Below, one piece after another: positions 32,620-45,509 of a stretch of DNA of 64,000 nucleotides (position 1 is the first letter of the stretch; each line of letters opens with the position of its first letter). The notes beneath the pieces are model-generated. The model made no database searches, was not told the origin of the DNA, and saw only the letters and a program-made list of their open reading frames with translations. Origin of the DNA: Malachius bipustulatus (lineage: Eukaryota > Arthropoda > Insecta > Coleoptera > Melyridae); NCBI GenBank assembly GCA_910589415.1, contig OU342637.1, positions 42,810,162-42,874,161 of the forward strand. Direction: 5' to 3'. A program made the position numbers and the translations under genes.

Positions 32620-34431
32620 GACGCCCCTTGAAGATAGTGAGTGAAAAGCATTGAAACGAGTCTATCTTCACGTCAGGTTATTTACAAATGTCAACGATGC
32701 AATCTAACAATTCCTATTCCTTTTAAAAACTAGTACGACACATGTCGTGTACAATGTTTCATAAAATCACTGGCCCTAGATCGATGCACTGATTGAAACA
32801 AACGACATCCTGGCGATCGAAGAAAATTTTGGTCCCTCGGTGGCAACTGTGTAGCTCGTCAAGACAACACCGAGCTTGTATTGCTGTCTCCAGCGCAGCC
32901 TGAGCTCGTATCATCGACTCCAGCACAGCCAGTACTCGTATCGTCGCCTCCAGCACGGCCAGAACTCGTACCGTCACCTCCAGCGCAGCCTGAGCTCGTA
33001 TCATCGACTCCAGCGCAGCCAGTCCTCGTATCGTCGCCTCCAGCACGGCCAGAACTCGTACCGTCGCCTCCAGCACAGCCAGAACTCGTACCGTCTCCTC
33101 CAGCGCAGCCTGACCTCGTATCGTCACCTCCAGCATGGCCAGAACTCGTACCGTCGCCTCCATTCCAGCGGGTGATCCTGAATGGTTGCAACGGGCCACG
33201 GATAGAACCATCCTTGGCTGCCACGGCTTCCCTTTCCTGGCTTTGATTGGTTCCGCTGTCCTCGGGGTTGGTCCCCACGCCTCTTACGTCTGACTCCACT
33301 GATCCAGTCGTTTCCAAAATTCGTATCAACCTGCGAACCAAAATATACACAGCAGTATCGACATTCAAACAAGAAATAATAATAATAATAATAATAATAA
33401 TGTGTGTGTGTGTGTGTGTGTGTGTGTGTCGTTTGGTTACCCCTAATTTGATTCGGTCAAGTGCGAACGACCTCGCTCCTGCTCTGAACGTCGCCCTGAT
33501 TGATTTGGACAAGTGCGAATGTCTTCGCCCCTGCTTCCGATGTCTTTTGAGTGTTTCGAACGGGTGCGTTCCTACTTGGAAAGGCCCCCTGGTGTTTGTG
33601 TGTGCGCGCCCCTACTTGAATGACCCCCTAAGTGTCTCGTGTGTGTGTGCGAGTGTTGGTGTTCCTGTCGTGAATCACTCGGAGTATTTTGAATGTGTGC
33701 GTGGATGCCCCGTGAGTGTTTTGGGTGTGTGAGTTATTGTGTTTCCGTTGTGAGTTGTCCCCTGGGTGTTTTCGTGTCCCCCCCGCCCCTGCTTCATGTG
33801 GCCCTGTGGGTGTTTTCTAATGTAGCCCCCCGCCCCTGCTTCATGTGGCCCTGTGGGTGTTTTCTAATGTATCCCCCCGCCCCTGCTTCACGTGGCCCTG
33901 TGGGTGTTTCAAATGTATCTCCCCCCCGCCCTCTGCGTGGTGTCCCCGTGGGTGTTTTGTGTGGTCGTGTGTCGACTGTGTCTCTGCGCTCCTGACCTGA
34001 ATTTACCTGTGACTTGTGGGTGGGGCCCTGCGCCCCTGAGCTGAATTTACCTGTGACTACCTGATCGTGTGTGACGCACCTTGCTCCTGACCTGAATCGC
34101 TGCGACTGTTTTGTCGGAAGGACTGCGTCCTTGTTTTTCAGCTTTCTTGATTTTAACGATTGCTTTGAATGTGTCCTGAAGAACGGTGACACCTTGAATT
34201 GCAACTTTTGAACTGAACGCTTGTCTCAAAAATGTGTGTTTCGAGGTTGAAGGAAAAAAAAAAAATACCACAGAGAAGTGTTGAAGAGAGAGAGAAAAGA
34301 ATACCAAAGAGAAAATTGTCGTCGACGAGAAGAAAAACAAATCAAACAAAAAGAACAAGAAAACCATTAAAATAATCTCAAACCTCCACAATGCTTCATG
34401 TACTGTGTATCCTGGGCACACGCGCCAAATC
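32620..34431 (-). mobile_element. Internal region of C4
   Basis: A reverse-orientation version of the C internal region, 1812 bp. From right to left it has the PBS-like segment, T tracts, the 46-bp array (about 33785-33930), a longer (GT)n run at about 33404-33429 with a neighbouring (AAT)n run, and a reorganised 30-bp array (about 32870-33170). No gag or pol motif. ORFs with PPA/QPELV repeats arise from the 30-bp unit. Confidence 0.85.
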
Positions 34432-36867
34432 TGTAGTGTAAACTACCTTTAAAAATTGAGATCCTGCGTCATGCGCAGTTACTTCAGTAATGTGGCCCCC
34501 TTAAATTGAATGACTGAAAAAGAAGAACCCCTTTGACGTTTGAAATGTGAACTTGTCTGTCATGAATGACTGTTCGGATCCCCGCTCAAATGTTTGATTT
34601 GAATTTGAGGTTTTCCCGCCCTGAATTCTTGAATGTTTGAATTTAAAGATTAACCCGCCCTGATTTCAAATAAATGGCCGACATTACTAACTTACGTTTG
34701 TGGTCGTTGTTTACCTTGGCTCGTGTTTTACCTTTTGGCTCGTGTTCATCTACCTTGGCTCGTGTTCGTCTAGTTTTTCTGCTTGTTTGGACCATTCGTT
34801 GTGTACGTAGTAACCTCTTACCTTGTTTTTGGTTCTTTTATACACAGACATGAAGCAAAAGGTGGGAGATTTGAGATTAGTGAAAAAAAATGCATTTTAA
34901 AAACACCTACTTTATTCTAAGAGAAACCTAGCAGTGCCTATACGCTCGCTGGGACTCCCGAGTAAAAAGAGCGTGGCCAAGAAAAACCTCGATCAGCATC
35001 CCGAAGTGAAAAGAATCAACGGTGGCCTGAAAAGTGTAGATCAATCGTCTCGACAACCGTCACCAAACTAATTGAACCCTCTTTCATTCTGTCTCATTTG
35101 CGCGAATCATTTAAAACTGAAGCATTTTTACAGAAAGCTGGGATTGCCAGATTTCAACGAAAATGGGTTTAAGCATAATCCCTGAAAGCTGGGTGCCAGA
35201 TTTTAGCAAAAATGGGTTTTGTTAGTAAAGACACTGTAATGGAGTCTGATTAAGATACTTTCCACCTATAGTTGGAGGAGCCCCTGGTCCGGAGTCTGAC
35301 TAAGATACTTTCCAGTGGCTGTTTGAATGGCTCCCCTGGCAAGGGCGAAAATGTTAGTTAGATTCACATAAGGCCCATACGTTCGCGGTTCAACAGTTCG
35401 GTAAACAATTAGCAATCAGAATGATCCACCCTTTTGAATTGAGTTTGACGAAGAACGAGAAATGACCTTGACGTTGATTGGTTTCACAGAAAAATGAGAG
35501 AACCTAACTTTACAATTACATAGATCAATTTGAAAGCAAGATACACAATAATCAATTGGACAGTTTCGTTGAATAAATAAGTTCATGAAATATAAGTAAA
35601 TAATCAAAATAGTATAAGTTAAAAAAACAGCAATTAAATCAAAAATGTTCAGTAGACAATTTAAATAAGACATCAATTAAATAAGCGATCAAATAAATGG
35701 TTAAATAAACAGCATGAAAAATAAGAATAAAGAACGAACATGTGACCAGAGACAAATAGCATGACAAAACATAATTAGGTACATGGTTATAAAATGGGGA
35801 ACGGCAGCAATTGATGGTGAAAACATATACGATAAAAATGAGGTGCGTCGACCTAATATTATTCTGGAGATACAACAAAATGGTTGGTTCGATAAATGGT
35901 CTAGTTACGTTCGCAGTAAATAATCATAAAGCAAAAAGTAGAAGGATTAAATAAACATTTTGACACACACAGGTTAATAAATGCAGGCATGAATTGTAAA
36001 AACAAATAAATAGAACAGTCATGTGGATTGCAAAATAATGATAAAATATAAAAGGTGTGCCCCTAGCATGTTTAGAATGATACAACAATATAAAATATGA
36101 GAAAGAAATCCTTTATAGTTTGTTAATCCACTTCTAATAAAAACCATGCACGTGTGAGAAAAATGATTAAAATAAGATCGTTAAAAAAATAACCCTTCGT
36201 AGGTACCTATCTACCTACAGGGATGGAAGTTAGATTATTCAATAAACTTTACTTTAAACCAATTTAGAATTAACCCTTATTTTATAAATTATCCCTTAAT
36301 CAAAACTCATTATTTAGAAGAGGTGAAATGAATTAATTTAAACAAAATCAGCTGAATGAACTGTAGGTAGTGTAGGTAAAAATAAAGCATGGCATTTAAA
36401 ACGTGATGAGGTTCAACCCTATTGTATTGTAAGAATAACAATTTTTGCTTTTAGATCTGGAGGTTCAAATTAATTAATTTACTTACGGTAGATAGGTAGG
36501 TACTACGAAGGATAATGATTAAACAGACAGAACCAATTAAAACAATAAGTAGTTGTATGCAAAATGGAAATATGATTTCAATAACACGTGACTACTTACT
36601 TACAAACAAGAAATAAATACAGACCTTTGTTTTCTTTCGGAAAATGACACCGACTGCTTCTCTCGACGACCGGGATAAAAGTGCCTTCAGGAATCCGTAA
36701 CCCAACAAAAACGAGGCCTACTAAAATGACATCTGACGTTTTTAGGTTTGAAAGCTTGACGACTGACACATCGAATACACAGAATATCCGTGAATGGTAG
36801 AAACTCTACGTTTTCGATTTTAACATGCGTATTGTTGACATTTGTAAAGGAAATCTGGGTCACTTCA
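34432..36867 (-). repeat. LTR of C4 (5' LTR in element orientation)
   Basis: 2436 bp, nearly identical to 30184-32619. The minus-strand TATAAAAG box is intact near 34845. Its right edge CACTTCA joins B2 sequence AATTGATG at 36868. Confidence 0.9.
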
Positions 36868-37039
36868 AATTGATGTTTGACAATCTACAAAAATCTGCAC
36901 CCAAAATAATGGAATGCGAAATAGAAGGTACTACAGCAAATCTCAAATCGATAACCTTATTCTCAAAACTTACCGGAAATGTAACCAAACCTAACAACTC
37001 CTGTGAGCTACCGTCTGCGATAGTCACATTTGTCCCATC

Positions 37040-37314
37040 TTAATCTTTGACAAAAGTGTCATTACCTTCCCATAAAATTTCCACATTGGAACCCAAAATC
37101 GATAAATTTGCACCAGTATCCAATAAACCCAAATATTGTCTATCTTCAATAACTATAGGTATATAAGGCCTATTATCATGTAACTTTTTCTTAAACATCG
37201 GACAAATATCAGTATCACCCCTATCCAAATCTACACTCATCAACTTATTATTACAATGGTCAGGTTCATTACCTACCACTGCCTCATCAATAACTTCAAC
37301 TATTTCGGAATTTT
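37040..37314 (-). pseudogene. Aspartic protease segment (element B2)
   Basis: Same as 20024-20298: LLDTGANLSILG active site, -1 frame relative to gag, candidate slippery CCCAAAA at 37312-37318, closed by TAA at 37040-37042. Confidence 0.85.
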
Positions 37315-38883
37315 TGGGACTGCGCCTGTCTCCATAGTAGGCTGTTTTCGGGAGTTTGGAACGGTTGTCCCTCGCCGCTCGCCCCCTAAATCGTTTTTTG
37401 AAACTGTGGTAGAATTAGCATTCTCACCACACCTAGGACAGGATCGTTTAGAAACGTCCTTTAGACCACAACCAAAACAGAAAAACTTTCTGGGCTGAGT
37501 ACATTCCATAAACGAATGACCAGCACCATCACAATTCCAACACACCCATCGAGATTTAGATGACAAAAAATCTTCTTTAGGAGTTTTCGACTCCTTTTTC
37601 TTGGGTGGCTCTGTTACTTCAATCACCTGTTCAGGCTTACGGTAAACCTTTTTGTTTATTGCCCAACTATTTGGTGTCGAATTGACAGCCATCTGCCTAC
37701 AAAAATATTCTAACTGCTCAAACGACTCTATCTGCAAAAGACATAATTTACTATTCAAATCTGGAGATAAATTTCTCCTTACGATCTTGATTTGCTCTGC
37801 GGTGGACAATGGTACCAAAAGATGAGAAAATTTCATCCTAATCCTAGCCAAAAATGTAACCACACTTTCCCCACTAGTCTGCCTAAATGATCTAATTTCG
37901 GCTAATAAATCTTCATCATAGTTCGGAGGGATAAACGTTGACCTCAAACGCCATTCTAATTCGTCCCATGTCCTAACCTGATGCTTAATATTCCTATACC
38001 AGGAAAGTGCTGGTTCTTTAAAAAGATCCACTGCGCAACTAAACACCTCATCTAAGGGAACTCCTCGAGCCTCGCTCAATTCCTTGACACGTTCTAAAAA
38101 TTTCACGACCTCGCAACCCTGTTCTTTCCCAGAAAATGTCAAATTCCACCTATGGACGGGAGTAGATACCTTATTCCTAACGCTAACCTGATTTACCCTT
38201 AAATTCTGCGGAATATTTGAATAATCTGGCACTGAAAAAGGATTCGGACTACATAAGTTATCCTTAGGCAGCTTATCATTATAACTATCTGGCTCGGAAA
38301 CTGTCAAAAAACTAAAATCCCTAATAAAATCATCCCTGAAAGGGTTCGTTGCTGAAAGCAATTGTGAACTAGTACTCGTATTGGTTGAAATTGTTTCTAC
38401 GATAGGACTGCTGTCTACAGTCCATCAAGAATCGACCGGACTAGAGTTTCCAGCTGGCAACAATGGCAATGATGTGTTAACCTCAGAAAACTTCTTACTC
38501 AAAATCTCAAAATCGTGACGTATTTGATCTTTTGAAACGACCTCACTAGCACTACAGTCATTTAATCGCCCTATTATCAGCTTCAAATGAACTATCCTAG
38601 ACAATAATCTACTATATAATGGAAAATTTTCCTCAATCGATTTAATTTTCCCTAACGACACTTCTATGTTATTAAGAGTTTGCCTACATGCCTCTAAATC
38701 TTCATCAAAATCTAACGGTGAAACTGTTGGTACTACTACACCTGATCTTATTAACCTACTTAATTGGGTCCTACGCATGTTATTGTCCCATAGGGGCTCC
38801 TCGTTTCTCAACAAGATCTCATACTTAATCTCCTCAACTCTCAAATGAGCTACTTCAAAGCTAGTCCCTAACTCTGAACTCAT
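37300..38883 (-). pseudogene. Gag with an internal stop (element B2)
   Basis: A copy of the B1 gag with the same TGA (38425-38427) and the same two C-terminal cysteine clusters. It differs by a few residues (for example RLNDCS preceded by LIIG instead of LRIG, and RQMAV instead of RQIAV). Start as in B1 (MSSELG at 38883). Confidence 0.88.
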
Positions 38884-40764
38884 CTTGACTAATATAAAGA
38901 TACACAAATACTAAAATTACAAAAAATACTCAAATAGAGAAACTTCAATTTGGAACGCACAATGTATAGGTACGTTATCAATTAATATTGCTCAAAATTG
39001 CAAAAATATTAGTAGTATTATTTACCGTTGTTAATTAACCTTACTTATTACCACCAAATGTCGTTACTATAGGTACACACTATCATAAAAAATTCTGAAT
39101 ATCAACTAGAATAACCACATAGGTACACATAATCCTAAAAAACTTTTCTCACAATACAATACCATTTAAAAACAAACTCCGTGCTGGTCACCGGTACCAT
39201 TTGCAACCCTTCCTTCGCTCAATTTACAAATTTTAATCACTTATGCCAAAAAGAAAACAAAAAAAAAATGCGAGCGAAAGAAGGTGCCATTCCCTCTGAC
39301 CCCGTTTGGGTACTTTCAAATTTGTTTGAACCGAAACAGGACAGAGGGTGTAAAAAAAAAAAAAAATGAAACTACAAATTTGTTAACATGATCGTCTAAA
39401 AAAAATGATTCGAAATTTCAATAACTGACCTGCCCTATGTTGTGTCTTTTTAAATTATCAGGCCAAACAAATACTAAATAAAGCTCACATTAATAATAAC
39501 AATTTATTGGACCTCTCCAATTAAACAACATGAAATTTCCCAGCAATTGATGTATCGTATTGTGAGACAAATAATTAAAAACTAAGATTTTTCCTTTATC
39601 AACTACATACTAGAACAATTCTCATAAAGAATAATAGTTATTAAAATAAGAAAATTCTTGATCTCATTAAGATCAACACATTATCTTCATTAGGTACCTG
39701 ACAAAATTTACATTTTTAATACTAATTAAATTGGCCAATTATTTTTCTTTTACAAAAAAAAACTTTAGCTTAAGATTAAACACTAAATTGAACAATATTC
39801 CACCCACTAGTTAAAATTAAAAATATCAGGTAATTATCTCCCAATCATTAAAATAACAAAGCTCCCATCTTGATGAAATTGGTAACGCAATCTGGTGAAT
39901 CTTCCTCTCTCTTTATTTAGAGACAAAATTCAATATAAAAAGCAATTAACAATGTACCTTGAACCTCCAAATCATTTCCTGATGAAAATTGAATGCAACG
40001 GAATCCAAAAACGAGATGAACAGTGACGCCTGCTCCCTCTCTAATTGGCTACGTCAGACCATCGGCCCTGCTTTGTCTGGATAAACGCCATTACTTCAAA
40101 AAAAAATGCTTTTCTACCAAATTCTTGAATACGGGATATTTCCTGACGGGGATCACCACCAGAACGTTTAGAAATGAAATGAAAGACTAAAGATTAGGTC
40201 TTATGAGAGATCCACCCCGAAAGAGGGATCCGAAAAATCGAATTCTAGAAATAGAACTAGAACTCGAAACGTAGAAACATAGAACTAGAAGTAGAGAATA
40301 AAAAGCCCTGAAATAAAATAATTATAATTACTAATCTGAATCAACAAACCGCTAATTTATTATTACCGAGATGGACGCCATTATGTCCAGTCGAGCTTTT
40401 TTATTATTCATCCATGCATGATCGACAGGCTCATCTTTCCTGTTTAGAAAATGACATAGAGAATTAGCTTTGCTAGATAGGACTAACACAACAACTTCAT
40501 ACCTGTGTTTTTTAACCACACAACACGAAATAACCAACGAAATAACACCATTTCACTGAAACACCATCACTCAATGATATCCCAAACAACAAGAACCAAC
40601 TCACTCGTTCAGTTCTCCTTCACCAAATAAAATCGATACAGTCCTCGTCCACCTTACTCCACTGCTCTGACGTTCAGTTCTTCTGACTGGCAGTTGACGG
40701 CTCGAGTTGACGGTCCCAATCACTCGATCTCGCTACAATGCCTCAAAGTATAGAACCTGCGGAG

Positions 40765-41814
40765 GGTATCATTCCAAAGGAACGCCATCTTGGTACACCT
40801 TTCTACACGTAAATTCGTTCTGGATAAATACGGAAAAGCGCACGCTACAAATTTACGTAAGGAAGACCAAAGTGAGAGTAGATATTACGTAAATTCGTCG
40901 ACATATTTGGGAATTATTACTATGAAGTTAAGTCAATATTACCTAATACTTAGTTAAAATAGGTAATATAAACCCTGCGAGTGAGAGAGAGGCCAATAGC
41001 CGAATAGCCACTAACCAACAAGAGGCCGTGAATTTTAAATAGTTTATCTCTTTTCAAGTCTCTCTCACTTTCTATCCGATTCTGTCCGGTCTGATGCATT
41101 CTGAATTCTGAACACGCTGTTGGCGCGCAAGTCTATTTATCGTCCGTCACGTCAGTCAGTCTTCTACCCACACGGCATAAAATGAAGAAGGGAGGTTCTC
41201 AAAGAATACGGATACGGTAGTTGATTGTTTAATGTGCAGGTAGCTACGCGATGCCCAAGTGCCAATTTACATGCCAGTGAAATTTTCCGAGGAAACTTAT
41301 GATTATAGGTGGTAAATGATTATAGGAGCGCGCCTCGTGAATTAGGCAGTTTAAAGCTTTTTCTTTTTAAAAACAAAAAACAAGAAAAATTTTTTTTTCT
41401 GATTTGGAAGGTAGGTTTTATGTAATTATTTTGCAGTAATGTGTTTTCGTATTTCACTTCTTGGAACGTTATACTTCATTGTAACAGCAAATACTATTGA
41501 TTAATATTAGGATATAATACAATGGAGTCCTTCGAATAGGTAGGTATGGCGGATTTTACGCCTGAAGTTAGCGCAAAGAACTATATAGCACCGAGAGTAA
41601 TTAATTCATGTTCCAGTGCACTGTTGCCAGACAGTAAAAATTAATTTCTTAAATATTTTTCGCTGTCGTCACGTATAACAATAATTTTACCTTATACGCT
41701 ATAAATAAAAATTACCTGAACCAACTTCAATTTAGAGGAGTACCTGTATTATTTTAAATTAGGTATGTCGGTAGGTACCTATCAGGTTTTCAGGTTTTTG
41801 TAATGCAGGAAAAA
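40765..41814. other. Unassigned sequence right of B2
   Basis: This is the first sequence outside the LTR array, probably the original right flank of element B. It is moderately AT-rich with several GTAGGTACCTA-like motifs near 41540 and 41770. I see no convincing coding exon, RNA gene or repeat unit. A short ORF at 40707-40892 begins inside the B flank and is not credible. Confidence 0.4.
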
Positions 41815-41816
41815 TA

Positions 41817-42396
41817 CAGGGTGTTCCAGCTCGATTGAGACAACGGTAAGGGCCGTGTAGGTCTTGTCAAGACGAAACGTTTTTTTATTTGAAGTTTTTG
41901 GATTTGGACCTTCGTTGCGGAAATATGGCCGACTTCCGGTTTTTAGTTTTCTGGCTCCAGTTTCGGCATTTTTAGGTTCTTGCCCAAACTGAAACTAGTT
42001 TTGGAAACTCCTTAGCTTCAGTTACAACTTTCATATTGAAGTCAAGGTTCTATCTCTGTTGGATTCAAAATGGCGACATGCCCAAGACTTTAAATTTTAA
42101 GTCTTTGAATCAATTCAAATTGAATCAAATTGAAAAATTAAGATTTTGAATCCAACAGAGATAGAACCTTGACTTCAATATGAAAGTTGTAACTGAAGCT
42201 AAGGAGTTTCCAAAACTAGTTTCAGTTTGGGAGAGAACCTAAAAATGCCGAAACTGGAGCCAAAAAACTAAAAACCGGAAGTCGGCCATATTTCCGCAAC
42301 GAAGTCCAAATTCAAAAACTTCAAATAAAAAAACGTTTCGTCTTGACGAGACCTACACGGCCCTTACCGTTGTCTAAATCGAGCTGGTACACCCTG
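41817..42396. mobile_element. Foldback transposon, CAGGGTG family, copy 2
   Basis: Two arms of about 270 bp are near-perfect inverted repeats meeting at about 42105-42130. Ends are CAGGGTGTTCCAGCTCG and GAGCTGGTACACCCTG, flanked by TA on both sides (41815-41816, 42397-42398). It has the same terminal heptamer as the 16272 and 61145 elements but unrelated arm sequence. No transposase. Confidence 0.85.
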
Positions 42397-42398
42397 TA

Positions 42399-43140
42399 TA
42401 AGTAAATAAAAGTAAGTAAAAATAAGAATTTATAATGGCCTTTATTAGTTCAGTACATCAAGCTAAATTACCAAACTTTTCATTGAATATAGGTACTTGG
42501 AATTTAATTACGATTAACTAGCCTACTTGCCATAATCTGACCTTGGGATCGCAATGTGAACCCAATTTCTTTTTGTTGCTAGTTGAAAAACTTGAAGTAA
42601 AATGACGTAAAATTTATGTTTATTTTTCCCAGAATCGTTTGACTTGAATGATACACTTGCTTTGAAGTAAAATTTTTGTGAATAATGACTTAATTGGTCT
42701 ATGTCCATTCATATGGATAACTGTAAAAGGAAAATTTTCCCACTTGTGGCCTTCAAAGTAATTTTTACTTTCAAGGCGAATATAGGGAAATTAATAAACA
42801 ACCCTAATTTACTTATTATCGACTGTATGGTAATATAACTTTGTAGTCAGAAATTGGTAAACAATTTGGTCAAAAAGTCTTATGTAATACCCTATATTCA
42901 CCCTGTTGAAAAATTTTACCATAAGGTATTTTTATTAGTCAAATTACCTAGTATTTCCTACAACATTTACTTATAAGTTAAATGTCTTCAAAGTAAAAAA
43001 ACTTACTAAAATGAAAATGTTACTTCATAAAATACTTGAAAGTCGAAAATTAAGTAAAATAATATCAGTAGTTTTGACTAAAATAGAACAGAATTTCCTA
43101 ATCTTCGCAGAAACGACCAATTTTGCTGCTTGGGCACTTA
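42399..43140. other. Unassigned AT-rich sequence
   Basis: No coding or RNA signal recognised. Short ORFs (42523-42708 minus) have no domain. Confidence 0.4.
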
Positions 43141-43144
43141 CCCC

Positions 43145-44920
43145 CCGGATCGACGGGACTATTGCATCGACGGCTTCTGAGAAGGCCAACCCTGTTGGCG
43201 GAATTATTCTCTTAATACTTTTCTGTCGATTTTCAGGGAAAAACCAATTATCACTTCCGTAGAATTCAATATGTCAGACATTGCATTCCAAAAGCGGGTC
43301 ATGAAGCGCATTATGTTAGGGCCCAAACAAAACTTCTGGTCCCGATGACGTACCAGTTATCGTACTTAAACATTGCGCTGCTGAGCTGTCACCGTTTTCT
43401 GTCGACTCTTCAAAATGTCCTACAAAAAGTGAATATTTCCTTTATGCTGGAAATGCGCGCGAGTCCAGCCCGTTCCCAAGAAAGGCAAAAAGAACATACC
43501 AAACAACTACTGACCTGAGCCTGTCTTACAGATATTTGTATGGGGAGAGTTCACAAGACATGGTCGTTTGATTCCACCTCGAACGAGGCCAGGCAAAAAT
43601 TACACTCAGTAATATCTAAGATCATGGAGAAAGCCATTTACCAACACCTTTTAAAGTACTTGGAAGGAGCTAATGTAATTAGCGACCACCAGTACGGCTT
43701 TCGCAAACAGAGATCTACTGGAGACCTACTCACCTACGTACCTACGTAACGGAACTGTGGAACAGCAGAGTCGAACATCATGAGTAATCTCGAGTGATTG
43801 CGTTTGATATCTCTAGGGCTTTCGATCGTGTCTGCCAGGATCGATTGTTGGCAAAACTGCAGGATTATGGCATGCCTAAGAAGTTTTGTTTGTGGCTAGC
43901 GAGTTACCTCGGAGGTCGCCCCTTTTGCGGGTGGCCGTCGATGCTGTTCTTTCAGAGACCTTTTCTGTCAATGCCTGCGTACCTCAGGGATCTATTTTTA
44001 TCTCAGACTCTCTTTCTTATTTATATGATTTATATGATCTGCTCGAAACAACAAAAAACCCAATATACATTTTTGCCGATGACAGTACACTTGTATCTTC
44101 CCATAAATTAGATGCGCGAACTTCGGTCATCGATGCACATTTTCGCAGAGAGCAAGAAGTCTCAATGCTTAACGAAGATCTACAAGAGATTCTAGCTTGA
44201 GGCGATGGAAATCAAGTGCAGTTTGATGCTGGGAAGACTCAGTCGGCCATCTTCTCTAAAAAGTCAATGTTGTGGAGCCAGATATGGTAATGGCGGGACA
44301 CACTCTTCTTCCATCGTCATCCCTTCGTTTGCTTGGTGGGTCTCGGAGCGAATATGTCTTGGAATGATCATGTTGCGGGTTTGGCGAAGAATGCTTCTCA
44401 AAAACTTGGAACACTCTTCCGCATGAAGAAATTTTATACACCTGAACAGCTTCTTCTCTTATACAAGGCCTAAATATGACCATCCTTAGAGTACTGCTCA
44501 CATGTTTGGAGCTCAGCTCCTAAACACGGGCTAAGATTACTTGACTCCATTCAGAAAAGAGCCATCCACTTGATCGGGAACCCAGATTTGACAAAACATC
44601 TAGATAGTCTTGAATATCGAAGGAAAGTAGCTGACCTGAGCCTGTTTTACAGATATTTGTATGGGGAGAGTTTACAAGACGTGGCCGTTTGATTCCACCT
44701 AGAACAAGGCCAGGCAGTAATACACGTCGAGCCGCAGTAGCTCAGAACTATCAGGCTCAGCTCGTTACACCTCGCATCACCTTATTTTAGACTTCTTTCG
44801 TGTACAGAACCGCAAGCAAAGTGTTTCCTAAGGAATACAACTTGCAACGATTCGAAGTGCACGTGAATCGATATATCCGCTCATGCCACCGCTACCAGAG
44901 CTCCATAAAGATTTCTTTAT
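43145..44920 (+). pseudogene. Jockey/CR1-like LINE, reverse transcriptase remnant, copy 1
   Basis: Broken pieces, spread over all three frames, of a non-LTR RT. A linker (ASTASEKAN..., about 43160) is followed by PVPKKGKKN (about 43465), ISKIMEKAIYQHLLKYLE with DHQYGFRKQRSTGDLL (43610-43725), the catalytic-Asp motif AFDISRAFDRV (about 43798), VPQGSIFISDSL (about 43975) and the FADDST active site (about 44070). The end region has SVLEYCSHVW-type sequence (about 44480) and the C-terminal YNLQRFEVHVNR (about 44825). Many frameshifts and stops. A 97-bp block from the 3' part (44630-44723) is duplicated inside the RT region at 43509-43605. The second copy at 54868-56480 is better preserved. Confidence 0.85.
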
Positions 44921-44951
44921 TGAGAAATTGGCAGTTGTTAAAAAAAAAACT

Positions 44952-45400
44952 CAGTACTACAACTATATCCCAGAACATATTCTGTAAAATGACAACTTCA
45001 AGCTGTACTGGGATCGCACCATCCTAACTGACCAAACTGTTGTACCTAACAGACCTGACATTGTTCTGGTAGATAAGAAAGACAAGAAAACCACGCTCAT
45101 TGAGGTAGCCATTCCCAATACCAACAACCTGAATCAAAAGCACGCTGAAAAGATTGCCAAGTACCGACAACTCGAAGTAAGATTGCAAAGGCAATGGCCA
45201 CCGTCACTACGGTGCCAATCGTCATCGGATCCACTGGAGGGATTCCAAAGAACCTGCTGAAGTTCTTCAAAGAACTAGGACTCAACGAACAGCTCTACAG
45301 GGAAATGCAAAAAGCAGTGCTACTTGCTACAACACGGACCGTCAGGAAGTTTGTAGGCCACATAGAAGATCATCACCATGGGCCCGAGAACCTGGAAAGA
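44952..45400 (+). pseudogene. R2-type LINE fragment with restriction-like endonuclease motif
   Basis: The frame starting QYYNYIPEHIL reads KLYWDRTILTDQTVVPNRPD, then LVDKKDKKTTLIEVAIP, and after a frameshift near 45180 continues VPIVIGSTGGIPKNLLKFF to about 45350. The spacing R-P-D-x14-E-V-A-I-P resembles the PD-(D/E)xK endonuclease at the C-terminus of R2-like retrotransposons, which nicks the target site. One TAA (about 44985) and one frameshift show it is dead. It abuts the end of the neighbouring LINE after a short A-run (44940-44949). Confidence 0.6.
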
Positions 45401-45509
45401 GCCCCAATAGAACTTAATCCCTTTGATATTTAATATCTGGAATAAGTGAATTTACCCCTTAAAGGGAGTATGAAGCCATCAGGATAAATACCTAAGATAC
45501 CTAAAAAAC

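Larger units (their letters stand above)
30184..36867 (-). mobile_element. Near-intact non-coding LTR element C4, nested in B2
   Basis: A 6684-bp element in minus orientation with two 2436-bp LTRs (30184-32619 and 34432-36867) that differ at only two or three positions. LTR ends are TG...CA. Flanks AATC (30180-30183) and AATT (36868-36871) fit a 4-bp duplication with one later change; the uninterrupted site is at about 19851 in B1. The internal 1.8 kb has no retroviral gene. It is the best-preserved and youngest insertion in the window by LTR comparison. Confidence 0.92.
36868..40764 (-). mobile_element. Element B2, right part (end of pol, protease, gag, 5' region)
   Basis: Matches 19852-23747 with a constant offset of 17,016-17,017 and only scattered substitutions. 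It contains the protease C-terminus and ILGADFC region (36868-37039), protease, gag, leader and probable 5' LTR (39202-40737), then 27 bp of apparent flank (40738-40764) also shared with B1. Beyond 40764 the two copies diverge at once. Confidence 0.88.

Noticed and set aside
32439..36867. Small conserved ORFs in C LTRs (for example 31168-31428, 35416-35676)
   Set aside because: They repeat only because the LTR repeats; they are AT-rich, hydrophobic by composition, and disrupted in other LTR copies.
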